From positions 406,953-470,952 of the forward strand of contig NZ_BBZF01000014.1 in NCBI RefSeq assembly GCF_020884795.1: a stretch of DNA of 64,000 bases, read 5' to 3'. This document shows, piece by piece, positions 55,402-63,715 of this stretch. Every line of letters starts with the position of its first letter. Positions within the stretch are counted from its first letter, which is position 1. Under the pieces are notes generated by a model. The model was given only the letters and a program-made list of their open reading frames with translations, searched no databases and was not told the DNA's origin. The translations under genes and the position numbers were made by a program. The DNA comes from Micromonospora okii (GTDB lineage Bacteria > Actinomycetota > Actinomycetes > Mycobacteriales > Micromonosporaceae).

Positions 55402-55971
55402 CTATCTGCGACGGAACAACCAGCCCAGCAGCGCGCTGAGCGCGACCGCGACGAGCAGCCCCGCGATCGTCGCGGCGAGGAAACCGCGGTCCCCACCGAC
55501 GGTGGCCACCAGCATCAGCAGCACCCCCAGCACCGCCGAGGCGAGCAGCACCGCGCCGGCCCGGGTGAGCCAGCGCACGACCAGCTCCGGGTCGACCACC
55601 GCGTCGTACGGCAGCAGCGCCGCCAGCGCGGCCAGCGAGTGGGCCAGGTAGAGCGCCGCCGCCACGGCGAGCAGCCGCCACAGCGCGATCGGCCGGTCGT
55701 ACCCCTCGGTGGCGAGCAGCCAGCCGCCCACCGTGACCAGGGCCGCGAAGGTGGACCACACCCGGCCCGGTCCCAGCGACGGCAGCAGCGCCACCACCGC
55801 GAGGGCGGCCAGGGGCCGCCCGGTGAGCACCTGCGCCGGGTACGCCAGCAGCAGCCCCGCCAGCACCGTGACGAAGACCCCACCGCGCACCAGCAGCGGC
55901 ACCGCGCTGACCCGGTGCACCGCCGAGCGTGCGGCGCGGGCGCGTTCGGTCACCGCCTCGACCGGGTTCAC
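55402..55971 (-). CDS. integral membrane protein of the DUF58/MoxR operon
   Basis: A 189-aa protein with about five hydrophobic helices (LLVRGGVFVTVLAGLLLAYP, then ALWRLLAVAAALYLAHSLAA). No motif is recognised. It begins at GTG 55971 and follows DUF58 on the same strand after a tandem-repeat gap of 100 nt. It is probably the last gene of the MoxR operon. The function of this class is unknown. Confidence 0.75.
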   Translation of the reverse strand: MNPVEAVTERARAARSAVHRVSAVPLLVRGGVFVTVLAGLLLAYPAQVLTGRPLAALAVVALLPSLGPGRVWSTFAALVTVGGWLLATEGYDRPIALWRLLAVAAALYLAHSLAALAALLPYDAVVDPELVVRWLTRAGAVLLASAVLGVLLMLVATVGGDRGFLAATIAGLLVAVALSALLGWLFRRR

Positions 55972-55985
55972 CGGTTCCGCCCTCC

Positions 55986-56087
55986 CGTCGCCGTTTCCGT
56001 CACCGTTTGCCCGCCCGTCACCGCGTGCCCGCCGCTCACCGCGTGCCCGCCCGTCACCGCGCGCCCGACGCTCATCGCGTGCCCGCC
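55986..56087. repeat. tandem 17-18 bp repeat at the DUF58 3' end
   Basis: About five to six copies of CGTCACCGCGTGCCCGCC, with point changes. The right end overlaps the last codons and stop of DUF58. It separates DUF58 from the downstream membrane gene. Confidence 0.8.
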
Positions 56088-57439
56088 CTCGGGGCGGTGG
56101 CGAGGCGGGCCACGTCGCGCAGCACCTGGTCCAGGCTGCCCGCGCCCGCCCAGCGGACCACGGGCACGCCGTGCTCGCGGAGCTGCCCGATCATCGTGTC
56201 CCGGTCCAGCCGCCACAGCCGGAAGGCCACCTCGGCCCAGCCCTGCCGGCCGGGCGGCGGGAGGTCGGCCGGGAGCGTGTCCACGGCCACCACGAACCGC
56301 CCGGACCGGGCCATCCGGGCCAACATCTGGGCGGACCGCTCGTCCAGCAGCGGCGTGAGCACCACCACGAGCGCGTCCGAGGAGAGCAGGTGCGGGCCGA
56401 AGACCTGGTCGTACGGCTCGTGCGTGGACGCCTCGGCGCGCACGTCGAGCAGCCACTCCAGCAGCGTCAGGTACTGCCGCCGGCCGGTGGCGGGGCGCAG
56501 CCGGCGGGCCGCCGGCCCGTACTCCAGCAGCGACACCCGGTCGCCCCGGTGCAGGTAGTGCTCGCCGATCGCGGCGGCGGCCCGGACGGTGGTGTCCAGC
56601 ACCGACGCGGCCCCGCCGACGCCGCCGGAGTGGCCCGCCTCGGCGAGCACGTCGAGCAGGACCACCACCTCGGCGTCCCGGTCGGAGAGGGTCGCCGCGA
56701 CGTGCAGTTGCCGGGCCCGCAGCGACACCCGCCAGTCGATGCGGCGCAGCCGGTCGCCGGGGCCGAAGACCCGCACGCCGGCCAGCTCGCCGCCCTCGCC
56801 CGGCCGGCGGGAGTGGTGCGCGCCGACCAGGCCGGCCGCCCGGGGCATCGCCTCCACCGCCTCGAACGGCTCCGTCCTCGGGTAGACCCGCACCCGGAGC
56901 GGCTCGGCGTACGCGGCCCGGGAGACCAGCAGGCCGCCGGCGGCGGCCACCCGCGCGCCCGCCGGGCCGACCGGGTGCCGGCCCCAGCGCCGGGCCTTCC
57001 CGGCCAGCTCCAGGTCGACGGCGGTGCCGGCGTCGACCACGGTCACGAACGGCCGGTCCACCCCGCTGCCCGACAGGTCCACCCGGGCCCCGCCGATGTT
57101 GGCCCGCTCCACCGGCAGCCAGGGCGAGACGCGGGTGCGCACCACCGCCACGTCGTAGCCGACCGTGTCCGGGTTGCCGACCGTGACCGTGCCCGTGAAC
57201 TCGCCGCCCTCGACGAGGTGCCCGTCGTCGGCGGCGACCCAGAGCTGCGGACCGGCGGTCGGCCGGCGGCGCAGCGCGTACGCGGTGCCCAGCGCGAACG
57301 GGACGGCCAGGACGACCAGGTCGACCCGGCCGAGCAGCACCCCGGCGATCAGCAGCACGCCGGTGAGCAGCACCGCCCGGCCGAGCGCCCGGGTGGGCGC
57401 CCAGCCCGTCGCGGGCCCCTGCCCCTCGGAGGTGGGCAC
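56072..57439 (-). CDS. DUF58 domain protein
   Basis: A 455-aa protein with two N-terminal membrane helices (VLLTGVLLIAGVLLGRVDLV and AVPFALGTAYAL). It then has an Ig-like/VWA-type region with DUF58's RRIDWRVSLRARQLHVA, followed by DAEVVVLLDVLAEAG. GTG 57439 is 6 nt downstream of the MoxR stop. In the MoxR systems a DUF58 protein works with the AAA ATPase in protein maturation or envelope stress; the substrate is unknown. Position between MoxR and the membrane gene fits the usual operon. Confidence 0.9.
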   Translation of the reverse strand: MPTSEGQGPATGWAPTRALGRAVLLTGVLLIAGVLLGRVDLVVLAVPFALGTAYALRRRPTAGPQLWVAADDGHLVEGGEFTGTVTVGNPDTVGYDVAVVRTRVSPWLPVERANIGGARVDLSGSGVDRPFVTVVDAGTAVDLELAGKARRWGRHPVGPAGARVAAAGGLLVSRAAYAEPLRVRVYPRTEPFEAVEAMPRAAGLVGAHHSRRPGEGGELAGVRVFGPGDRLRRIDWRVSLRARQLHVAATLSDRDAEVVVLLDVLAEAGHSGGVGGAASVLDTTVRAAAAIGEHYLHRGDRVSLLEYGPAARRLRPATGRRQYLTLLEWLLDVRAEASTHEPYDQVFGPHLLSSDALVVVLTPLLDERSAQMLARMARSGRFVVAVDTLPADLPPPGRQGWAEVAFRLWRLDRDTMIGQLREHGVPVVRWAGAGSLDQVLRDVARLATAPRAGTR

Positions 57440-57444
57440 GGCCG

Positions 57445-58452
57445 TCAGTGCCCCGGTCGACCGGCGGCGTGGCTCGGCAGGGCGCCGCTGGCCGGGGCCG
57501 GCGTCTGGTCGAGCACCTCACCGACCACGAAGGACGGGTCGACCCGCCGCAGCCACATCTCGGGGCGCAGCGTGATCCGGTGCGCCAGGGCGGGCGCGGC
57601 CACGTCCTTGACGTCCTCCGGCACCACGTACTCCCGGCCGGCGAGGACCGCGCGGGCGCGGGCCAGCAGCAGCAGCGCCAGCGAGCCGCGCGGCGACGCA
57701 CCGACCAGCACCGACGGGTGCTCCCGGGTGGCCGCCGTGAGCGCCACGATGTACCGGCCGACGGAGTCCTCCACCACCACGTCCTCCAGCGCCGCCTGCA
57801 TCCCCCGCAGGGTGGCGGCGTCGACGACCGGCTTGATCTCGGCCTCCTCGCGGCGGCGGCCGATCCGCCGGCGCAGCACCTCCCACTCCTCGTCGTGGTC
57901 GGGGTAGCCGAACGACACCCGCAGCAGGAAGCGGTCGAGCTGCGCCTCCGGCAGCGGGTACGTCCCCTCGTACTCGATCGGGTTGGCGGTGGCCAGGACG
58001 TGGAACGGCTCGTCCAGCCGGTACGTGACGCCCTCCACCGAGACCTGCTTCTCCTGCATCGCCTCCAGCAGCGCCGACTGGGTCTTCGGCGGCGTCCGGT
58101 TGATCTCGTCGGCGAGCAGCAGGTTGGTGAAGAGCGGGCCGGCGCGGAACGAGAAGTCGCCGCTGCGCTGGTCGTACAGGAAGGAGCCGGTCACGTCGGC
58201 GGGCAGCAGGTCGGGGGTGAACTGGAGCCGGCGGAAGTCCAGCCCGAGGGCCTGGGCGAAGGAGCGGGCGGTCAGCGTCTTGCCCAGCCCGGGCAGGTCC
58301 TCCAGCAGCACGTGGCCGCCGGCCAGGATGCCGGCGAGGACCAGCTCCAGGGCGTCCCGCTTGCCGACCACGACCGAGCCGACCGCGTCCAGCACCGCCC
58401 GGGCCAGGCGGCCGACCTCGGCGGCGGGCACGGTCGGGTCCACGTCCTTCAT
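57445..58452 (-). CDS. MoxR-type AAA+ ATPase
   Basis: A 335-aa ATPase. Walker A is EDLPGLGKTLTARSFA, Walker B LLLADEINRTPPKTQSALLE, sensor and arginine-finger regions follow (ATANPIEYEGTYPLPEAQLD, RDFLLRVSFGYPD-like). It is expected to act as a chaperone for assembly with DUF58 and DUF4129 partners. ATG 58452 overlaps the preceding gene's TGA by one base (TGATG), so translation is coupled. Confidence 0.95.
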   Translation of the reverse strand: MKDVDPTVPAAEVGRLARAVLDAVGSVVVGKRDALELVLAGILAGGHVLLEDLPGLGKTLTARSFAQALGLDFRRLQFTPDLLPADVTGSFLYDQRSGDFSFRAGPLFTNLLLADEINRTPPKTQSALLEAMQEKQVSVEGVTYRLDEPFHVLATANPIEYEGTYPLPEAQLDRFLLRVSFGYPDHDEEWEVLRRRIGRRREEAEIKPVVDAATLRGMQAALEDVVVEDSVGRYIVALTAATREHPSVLVGASPRGSLALLLLARARAVLAGREYVVPEDVKDVAAPALAHRITLRPEMWLRRVDPSFVVGEVLDQTPAPASGALPSHAAGRPGH

Positions 58453-59033
58453 CAGATCTTCTCCAGTTCGGCGACGATCGCCGCGAGGTCGCGCGGCGAC
58501 GGGGTGCGGCGGGGTGGGGTGTCGAGGAAGGTCCAGAGCCGGTCCCCCAGCAGCGCCCGGGCGCGGGCCGGCTCGGTCTCGCGGGTCACGCCGTGCCGCT
58601 GGCGCAGGCGCTCGTCGGCCAGCTCGCCGAGGCGGGGCAGGATGCGTTCGGCGAACCGCTCCGGGTTGCCTCCCGACCAGTCCAGCGGCCGTTCCCAGCC
58701 GTTGATCGCGGCGCGCAGCGCGTCCCGGGCGCCCCAGTGGTACTGGCCGTCCTCCTCGCCCGTGGGCGTCCGGGCCCCGGCCCGGGGCGGGGGCGGCGGG
58801 GAGAGCGCGGCGGTGACCCGGCGGACGGCGAGCAGGGCGAGCGCCCCGGCGACGACCACCCACACCGAGACCTGGAGCCCGACTGCGCGCAGCCCGGCGA
58901 GCACCACCGCCGCCAGCGCGCCGGCGACCGCGAGGGTCTTCAGCAGGGCCTTGACCCGCCCGCCCCGGCGGGCCCCCTCCCGCGCGGCGGGCTCCTCGTC
59001 GAAGGCGAGCAGGTCCTCGATGCTGCTGCTCAC
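58452..59033 (-). CDS. membrane protein of the MoxR operon
   Basis: A 193-aa protein starting at GTG 59033 (VSSSIEDLLAFDEEPAAREG), with two membrane helices (LLKTLAVAGALAAVVLAGLR, WVVVAGALALLAVRRV). A conserved-looking soluble tail follows (GQYHWGARDALRAAINGWER, RRTPSPRDLAAIVAELEKI). No family name is certain. It overlaps DUF4129 by 4 nt (GTGA) and MoxR by 1 nt, so it is firmly in the operon. Confidence 0.8.
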   Translation of the reverse strand: MSSSIEDLLAFDEEPAAREGARRGGRVKALLKTLAVAGALAAVVLAGLRAVGLQVSVWVVVAGALALLAVRRVTAALSPPPPPRAGARTPTGEEDGQYHWGARDALRAAINGWERPLDWSGGNPERFAERILPRLGELADERLRQRHGVTRETEPARARALLGDRLWTFLDTPPRRTPSPRDLAAIVAELEKI

Positions 59034-59776
59034 GCCGACGCCTCCCCCGACGGTGCGCCGGCGGCCACGGCGGTCAGCTCGCCGCGCAGCCGGCGCAGGG
59101 CGGCACGGGCCTGGTCGCGGGTGCGCTCGTCGACGGGCCGGGTGGCGTACCGGGCCTCCCGGTAGACGTGGGCGAACTCGGCCAGCACGTCGGCGCTCAC
59201 GATCGCGGGGACGCCCGCCTCGGCGTCGCCCCGCAGCAGGCGGGTGACCAGGTCGGTCGGGGTGTCGCCGACCTTCCGGGCCACCCCGGCCGCGGCGGCG
59301 GCCTCCTCGAGGCGCACCCAGCAGGCGATGACGGCGGTGCGCGGGTCGACGTCGGCGTCGTCCAGCTCGACCAGGCCGGCGTCCAGGGCCGCGACCACCT
59401 CGCGGGCGGTGCCCTCGGCGGTGCGCCGGGCCCGGTCCACCGGCAGCGCCCGGGTCGTGCGGCGGGCCGCGCCCCGCAGCAGCGTCCAGCCCACGTAGCC
59501 GAGCGCGACGGCGACGGCGAGGCCGAGCAGGACCAGCGCGGCGGTGCCGAGCCAGTCGGGGAACTGCCACCGGGTGGCCTCCCCGGCGTCGCGCGGCTCG
59601 ACCGGGATGGACGGCGGAGCGTCCGGCGGATACTCCGGCGCGTACGGAATGTTCTTGGCGGCCGGCGGGATACGGCTGGCACCGATCGAGGAGTGGCCAG
59701 CGGCCAACGCGGCGACGGCGAGCAGGGCGGTCACCGCGCCGACGGGCCACCACCTGCGCAGCACGCCGAGGTCCAT
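59030..59776 (-). CDS. DUF4129 membrane protein
   Basis: A 248-aa protein with N-terminal helix (WWPVGAVTALLAVAALAAGH) and a second helix (LGTAALVLLGLAVAVALGYV). The C-terminal cytoplasmic DUF4129 region is seen in VIACWVRLEEAAAAAGVARK and TPTDLVTRLLRGDAEAGVPA, with EFAHVYREARYATRPVDERT. The ATG 59776 follows a weak RBS; GTG 59782 is an alternative. First gene of the MoxR operon (59776 to 55402). Related to transglutaminase-associated proteins, but no catalytic domain is here. Confidence 0.85.
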   Translation of the reverse strand: MDLGVLRRWWPVGAVTALLAVAALAAGHSSIGASRIPPAAKNIPYAPEYPPDAPPSIPVEPRDAGEATRWQFPDWLGTAALVLLGLAVAVALGYVGWTLLRGAARRTTRALPVDRARRTAEGTAREVVAALDAGLVELDDADVDPRTAVIACWVRLEEAAAAAGVARKVGDTPTDLVTRLLRGDAEAGVPAIVSADVLAEFAHVYREARYATRPVDERTRDQARAALRRLRGELTAVAAGAPSGEASA

Positions 59777-59793
59777 CGCCACCGCCCCACGCG

Positions 59794-60534
59794 TCAGTCC
59801 ACTCCGGCCAACTGCTTCGCCCGGGCGAACACGTCGTCCAGCATCCCCGGGGTCAACCGCCCGGTGAACGTGTTCTGCTGGCTGACGTGGTAACACCCCA
59901 GCAGCGCCGGTGCGGTCGTGCCGGACCAGTGTGCCCCATGGCCGAACGCCGGTCGCGGGCTGGGCGGCCGGACGCCGTACACCTCGCGCAGCGTCGGCCA
60001 CCACGCCGCCCAGGCGAACGCGCCCAGGGCGACCACGACGCGCAGCGTGGGCCGGATCAGCGCCACCTCGCGGTGCAGCCACGGCGCGCAGGTGTCCCGC
60101 TCGGCCGGGGTGGGCTTGTTGTCCGGCGGCGCGCAGCGCACGGCGGCGAAGATCCGGGTGTCGCGCAGGGCGAGCCCGTCGTCGGCGGCCACGCTGGTCG
60201 GCTGGTTGGCCAGGCCGGCGCGGTGCAGCGCGGCGAAGAGCACGTCGCCGGAGCGGTCGCCGGTGAAGATGCGCCCGGTGCGGTTGCCGCCGTGCGCGGC
60301 GGGGGCCAGCCCGAGGATGCCGATGCGCGCGTCGGAGGTGCCGAGGCCGGGCACCGGCCGCCCCCAGTACTCCTGGTCGCGGAAGGCCGCCCGCTTCGTC
60401 CGGGCCACCTCCTCCCGCCAGGCGACCAGGCGGGGGCAGGCGAAGCAGTCGCTGACCGCGCCGTCGAGGTCGGCCAGGTCGGTCGCCCGCGCGGCGCGGG
60501 CGACCACCTCACCGGGGGTACGGGGCTCAGCCAA
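59794..60534 (-). CDS. family 5 uracil-DNA glycosylase (UdgB-like)
   Basis: A 246-aa DNA repair enzyme that removes uracil. The family signature is [20 protein letters not shown], a catalytic region; the C-terminal motif is [15 protein letters not shown]. Cysteines near residues 30-33 and later (CFACPR, RCAPP) fit the Fe-S cluster of this family. The start is the unusual TTG 60534, which overlaps the end of the dienelactone hydrolase gene by 8 nt; no better ATG/GTG exists near. Weak RBS GGGCG. Confidence 0.9.
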   Translation of the reverse strand: MAEPRTPGEVVARAARATDLADLDGAVSDCFACPRLVAWREEVARTKRAAFRDQEYWGRPVPGLGTSDARIGILGLAPAAHGGNRTGRIFTGDRSGDVLFAALHRAGLANQPTSVAADDGLALRDTRIFAAVRCAPPDNKPTPAERDTCAPWLHREVALIRPTLRVVVALGAFAWAAWWPTLREVYGVRPPSPRPAFGHGAHWSGTTAPALLGCYHVSQQNTFTGRLTPGMLDDVFARAKQLAGVD

Positions 60535-61213
60535 GTTTCGCCCGGAACAGTTCGAGGGTGCGGGCCCAGGCCGTGGCGGCGGCCCGCTGGTCGTAGTTCT
60601 CCGGCCGGTCCTCGTTGAAGAAGGCGTGCGCGGTGCCCGCGTAGTCGTACGTCTGGCAGGTGCCGCCCGCGTTCTCGACGGCCCGGCGGACGGTCTGCAC
60701 GCCGTCGGCCGTGGAGGTGCCGTCCGCCTCCGAGCAGTGGATGACGGCGGCCTTGCCCGCGTACCCGTCCCACTCGGGGGTCATCCCGTCCCAGGGCAGC
60801 CGGGGGTAGAAGGCGGCGGTGGCGACGATCCGCTCGGAGCGGCCGGCCGCCCAGAGGGCCAGGCTGGCGCCGGCGCAGAACCCGGCGCAGCCGACCTTGT
60901 CGGCGACCTCGGGCCGCCCGGCCAGGTACTCCGCCGCGACGGCGATGTCCGCCGCCGCCTCGTCCATCTGCCCGCTGTTCAACATCTGCCGGGGCTCACT
61001 GGGCCGGCTGGCCGGCTGGCCGTGCCGGAAGTCCGGGGCGAGGGCGACGAAGCCCGCGTCGGCGAACCGGTCGACGACCGACCGGATGTGGGGGACGAGG
61101 CCCCACCAGTCCTGGATGACGATGACCGCCGGGCTGGCCGCACCGCTGGAGGGTATCGCGAGATACCCCTCGCTCGTCCCTCCGTTGCTGGCGAAGCTCA
61201 CCATCTCGCCCAT
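60527..61213 (-). CDS. dienelactone hydrolase family protein
   Basis: A 228-aa alpha/beta hydrolase. The Cys nucleophile elbow is [14 protein letters not shown], Asp in [14 protein letters not shown] region, and His in [33 protein letters not shown] is the typical DLH N-terminal block. ATG 61213 has GGAGGACGGGCC upstream. It probably opens or hydrolyses a lactone or ester; physiological substrate is unknown. Overlaps with the UdgB gene and is first in that pair. Confidence 0.9.
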   Translation of the reverse strand: MGEMVSFASNGGTSEGYLAIPSSGAASPAVIVIQDWWGLVPHIRSVVDRFADAGFVALAPDFRHGQPASRPSEPRQMLNSGQMDEAAADIAVAAEYLAGRPEVADKVGCAGFCAGASLALWAAGRSERIVATAAFYPRLPWDGMTPEWDGYAGKAAVIHCSEADGTSTADGVQTVRRAVENAGGTCQTYDYAGTAHAFFNEDRPENYDQRAAATAWARTLELFRAKLG

Positions 61214-61609
61214 CGGCCCGTCCTCCTAGCGGTCAGTCATCGTTGGCTGGTCGCAGGGTGTTCCTACGTGCCGGTAGCCTGCCACGCCGCGCCCGCCGCC
61301 GGGAAGACGCCGGAACAGTGGCCTTCACCTCCTGTTTCCCGACCGGTCACTGCTGGTATGTCGCCGTCTGTCCCGCCGGGCTGCCCGCTTGGCGCGGTCG
61401 CCGGGCTGCCCGCTCGGCGCGATCGCCGGGCTGCCCACCTGGCGCGGTCGACGGGCCGCCACACTTGGCGCGGTCGCCAGGCTGCCCACCTGGCGCGGTC
61501 GCCGACCCGCCCCGGGCAGGCCGGCGGCGGCGCGGTTGCCTCCCCGCCGCCGCCGGCACCCGGCGCCGGGCCCGTTCGGGTCCGGGCCCGGCACGTCGTA
61601 CCGGGCCGG
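61214..61609. other. 396-nt intergenic region
   Basis: Between dienelactone hydrolase (starts at 61213, minus) and the LppU-like gene (ends at 61610, minus). It holds the 25-bp minisatellite at 61374-61499 and GC-rich sequence either side. No gene is supported. The dienelactone hydrolase promoter is expected in 61214-61320. Confidence 0.6.
61374..61499. repeat. minisatellite, five 25-26 bp units
   Basis: Units CGCCGGGCTGCCCGCTTGGC plus GCGGT start at 61374, 61399, 61424, 61449 (26 bp, most diverged) and 61475. They contain few substitutions. All lie in one intergenic region. Confidence 0.9.
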
Positions 61610-62440
61610 TCAGGCCCGCCGGATGAGACAGAGCAGGTAGCCGGTGCTGCCCGGCTTGATGTTGTAGAAGAAGTAGCCCTCCTGCTCCGGCTTGAGGAAC
61701 TGCTCGCAGGAGCGGCCCGTGCGCGCCTCGGCCTCGGTCTGCCCGTCCACCCGTCCGACCACCGTGTACACCGCCTCGGTCGACGTGCAGGCGACCACCT
61801 CGGCCCCACGGGCGTCCCTGCTCTCGCCCTGCGCCACGTCCGGCAGCTCGGCGAGGCAGTCGCCGGCCTTCGCCTTGGCCGTGCCGTCCGGGGTCAGCGC
61901 GTTCGCCACGCTCGCGCCGAGGCCGAACTTGAGCGCCGCCACCACCCCGACGGCGAGCAGCGCGGCGACGACCCCGAGCACCTTGCGGGCCGCCGAGCGC
62001 CGGGGCTCGGGCTCCTCCGCCTCCGCCTGCTCCGTCTCGGGCTGCTCCGTCTCGGGCTGCTCGGCCTCGCCGGTATCCGCCTGGGACCCGTCGGCCTCGG
62101 GGTCGTCCTCCCCCGCCGGTGGCGTCGCGCCGGCCACCGGCCCCTCGGCCGCCGGTTCCGCGCTCGTCGCCTCGTCGGCCGCCGGACCCTCGGCCGCCGG
62201 TTCCGCGCACGTCGCCTCGTCGGCCGCCGGTTCCGCGCTCGTCGGCTTCTCGGTCGCCGGCTTGCCGCTCGTCGGCTCCTCGGAGGTCGGTTTGTCGCTC
62301 GTCGGCTCCTCGCTCGCTGGCTTCTCGCTCGCTGGCTTCTCGGTCGCTGGCTCCTCGGCTCCCTCGGCGGCGGGCGGGTCGGTGGGTCGCGGCGCGTCCG
62401 GGGACTGCGGGGCGGGGGGCGGGGCGACCTGCTCTGGCAC
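61610..62440 (-). CDS. membrane-anchored LppU-like protein
   Basis: A 276-aa protein starting at GTG 62440 ([14 protein letters not shown]), with AAGGAA 6 nt upstream; TTG 62464 is an alternative. The first 140 residues are Pro/Glu/Ser/Ala repeats ([20 protein letters not shown]). One helix ([20 protein letters not shown]) follows, then an extracytoplasmic domain with paired cysteines ([46 protein letters not shown]) like the LppU/SCO3897 family. Unknown role at the cell surface. Likely single gene. Confidence 0.8.
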   Translation of the reverse strand: MPEQVAPPPAPQSPDAPRPTDPPAAEGAEEPATEKPASEKPASEEPTSDKPTSEEPTSGKPATEKPTSAEPAADEATCAEPAAEGPAADEATSAEPAAEGPVAGATPPAGEDDPEADGSQADTGEAEQPETEQPETEQAEAEEPEPRRSAARKVLGVVAALLAVGVVAALKFGLGASVANALTPDGTAKAKAGDCLAELPDVAQGESRDARGAEVVACTSTEAVYTVVGRVDGQTEAEARTGRSCEQFLKPEQEGYFFYNIKPGSTGYLLCLIRRA

Positions 62441-62541
62441 TGAGGTTCCTTCCGGGCGAGTCAACGAGCAGGCGACACCGTAGCGACCATGATCGAAAGA
62501 CGTTGTCCCGGAAGGCTCGTCCGTTCAGCCAATTTCCGCGA

Positions 62542-62637
62542 CCTCATGGGCCGCACCGGTTCTCGCAACTTCAGGGAAGTTGCGGCCTCCAAGCGCGGGG
62601 AGGCGACAACTTCCCTGAAGTTGAGCGGATCATGAGG
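62542..62637. terminator. 96-nt nested perfect palindrome
   Basis: Outer arms CCTCATG (62542-62548) and CATGAGG (62631-62637). Central arms AACTTCAGGGAAGTTG (62567-62582) and CAACTTCCCTGAAGTT (62607-62622) are exact complements (16 bp). The inner stem is GCCTCC/GGAGGC (62585-62604). It lies between the HAAS gene end and the LppU-like gene start, both minus strand. Acts at least as a strong terminator; the size and nesting also fit a small mobile (MITE-like) element. Confidence 0.7.
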
Positions 62638-62677
62638 CCCTTGGGCGTGCTCGGAGGGCTCGGGTCAGGAGGTCGGG

Positions 62678-63715
62678 TCAGGAGGTCGGGGTGGGCGTCG
62701 GTGCAGGCGAGGGGGGCGGGACGGGCGTCGACGCGGTCGACGGCGTCGGGCCCGGCGGCGGCGTGGGAGCGGGGGCCGGGGCGGCCGAGAGGGTCGGGTT
62801 GGGGCTCGGCGCGGTCGGCGGCGTCAGGCCGGGCGTCGGCGCGGCGGGGGCCGGGGGCTGCCCGCCCGGTGCGGCGCGGAACGGCGCGTGCTCCGGGCAG
62901 TACGGGTACACCGGCGCAACCGGCTTCGGCTCGACCGGCCCGTCGCGCTCGCACTCCGGGTACCCGAGCCGGATCGGGTTGCCGTCCTGGTCGAAGAGGC
63001 GGGCGTTCTGCACCAGCCGGCCGTCGGCGTCGTAGACGAAGACGTCGCTGATGTACGTCTCCTCCACCGAGGTCGGCTGGTAGCCGGACTCGTTCCAGCC
63101 GAGCCGGTCGTCCGCGTCGACGAAGCCGGCGAACGCGAAGATCGCGAGGACCGCCGTGCCGGCGCGCAGCGCGATCCGGGGCCAGCGCCGCAGGGTCGGG
63201 GTGCGCCGGCCCAGCCACACCGAGGCGATGACGCAGACGCCCAGGAGCAGCAGCGCGGCGAGCGTGCTGCCGCCCAGCCTCGGCAGCAGCCCGATCGGCG
63301 CGCCCGTGGTGACCACCGTGATCAGCATGGCGGCCAGGTAGCCGCGCAGGACCCACCACGCCGGGCGGAGCAGGCGCAGGTACTCGCTCGCCGAGGCGTA
63401 CCCGAGGATCGGGCCGATCCGGGCGTCGGCCGCGCTCAGCCGGGTGCGGAGCGCGGCGGCGACGGCGGCGGCCCGCTGGTCCAGGTTGCGGACGGTGGCC
63501 GGGCCACCCGCGCCGGCCGCCACCCGCAGCTCCGCCGCGTACGCCTCGGGCGTGCCCAGCCGGTCGGCCAGCGGCCCGTCCCCCTCGGCGGCGACCTCGG
63601 CCAGGTGCTCGGGCAGGTCCTCGGTCAACTCGTCCCGGACGGTCGGCGGTAGGTCCGCCAGGGCGGCCCGGACCCGGGCCGTGTAGTCCGCGATCTCCTG
63701 CTCCATGACGGTCAC
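62678..63715 (-). CDS. HAAS-domain membrane protein
   Basis: A 345-aa protein. The HAAS (HTH-associated alpha-helical signalling) N-terminus is MTVMEQEIADYTARVRAALA and LPPTVRDELTEDLPEHLAEV, as typically found beside PadR regulators. Two to four membrane helices lie near residues 120-205 (LRGYLAAMLITVVTTGAPIG, STLAALLLLGVCVIASVWLG). A low-complexity proline-rich tail (PTPGLTPPTAPSPNP) ends the protein. ATG overlaps the PadR stop by 4 nt. It probably senses an envelope signal and works with PadR. Confidence 0.85.
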   Translation of the reverse strand: MTVMEQEIADYTARVRAALADLPPTVRDELTEDLPEHLAEVAAEGDGPLADRLGTPEAYAAELRVAAGAGGPATVRNLDQRAAAVAAALRTRLSAADARIGPILGYASASEYLRLLRPAWWVLRGYLAAMLITVVTTGAPIGLLPRLGGSTLAALLLLGVCVIASVWLGRRTPTLRRWPRIALRAGTAVLAIFAFAGFVDADDRLGWNESGYQPTSVEETYISDVFVYDADGRLVQNARLFDQDGNPIRLGYPECERDGPVEPKPVAPVYPYCPEHAPFRAAPGGQPPAPAAPTPGLTPPTAPSPNPTLSAAPAPAPTPPPGPTPSTASTPVPPPSPAPTPTPTS

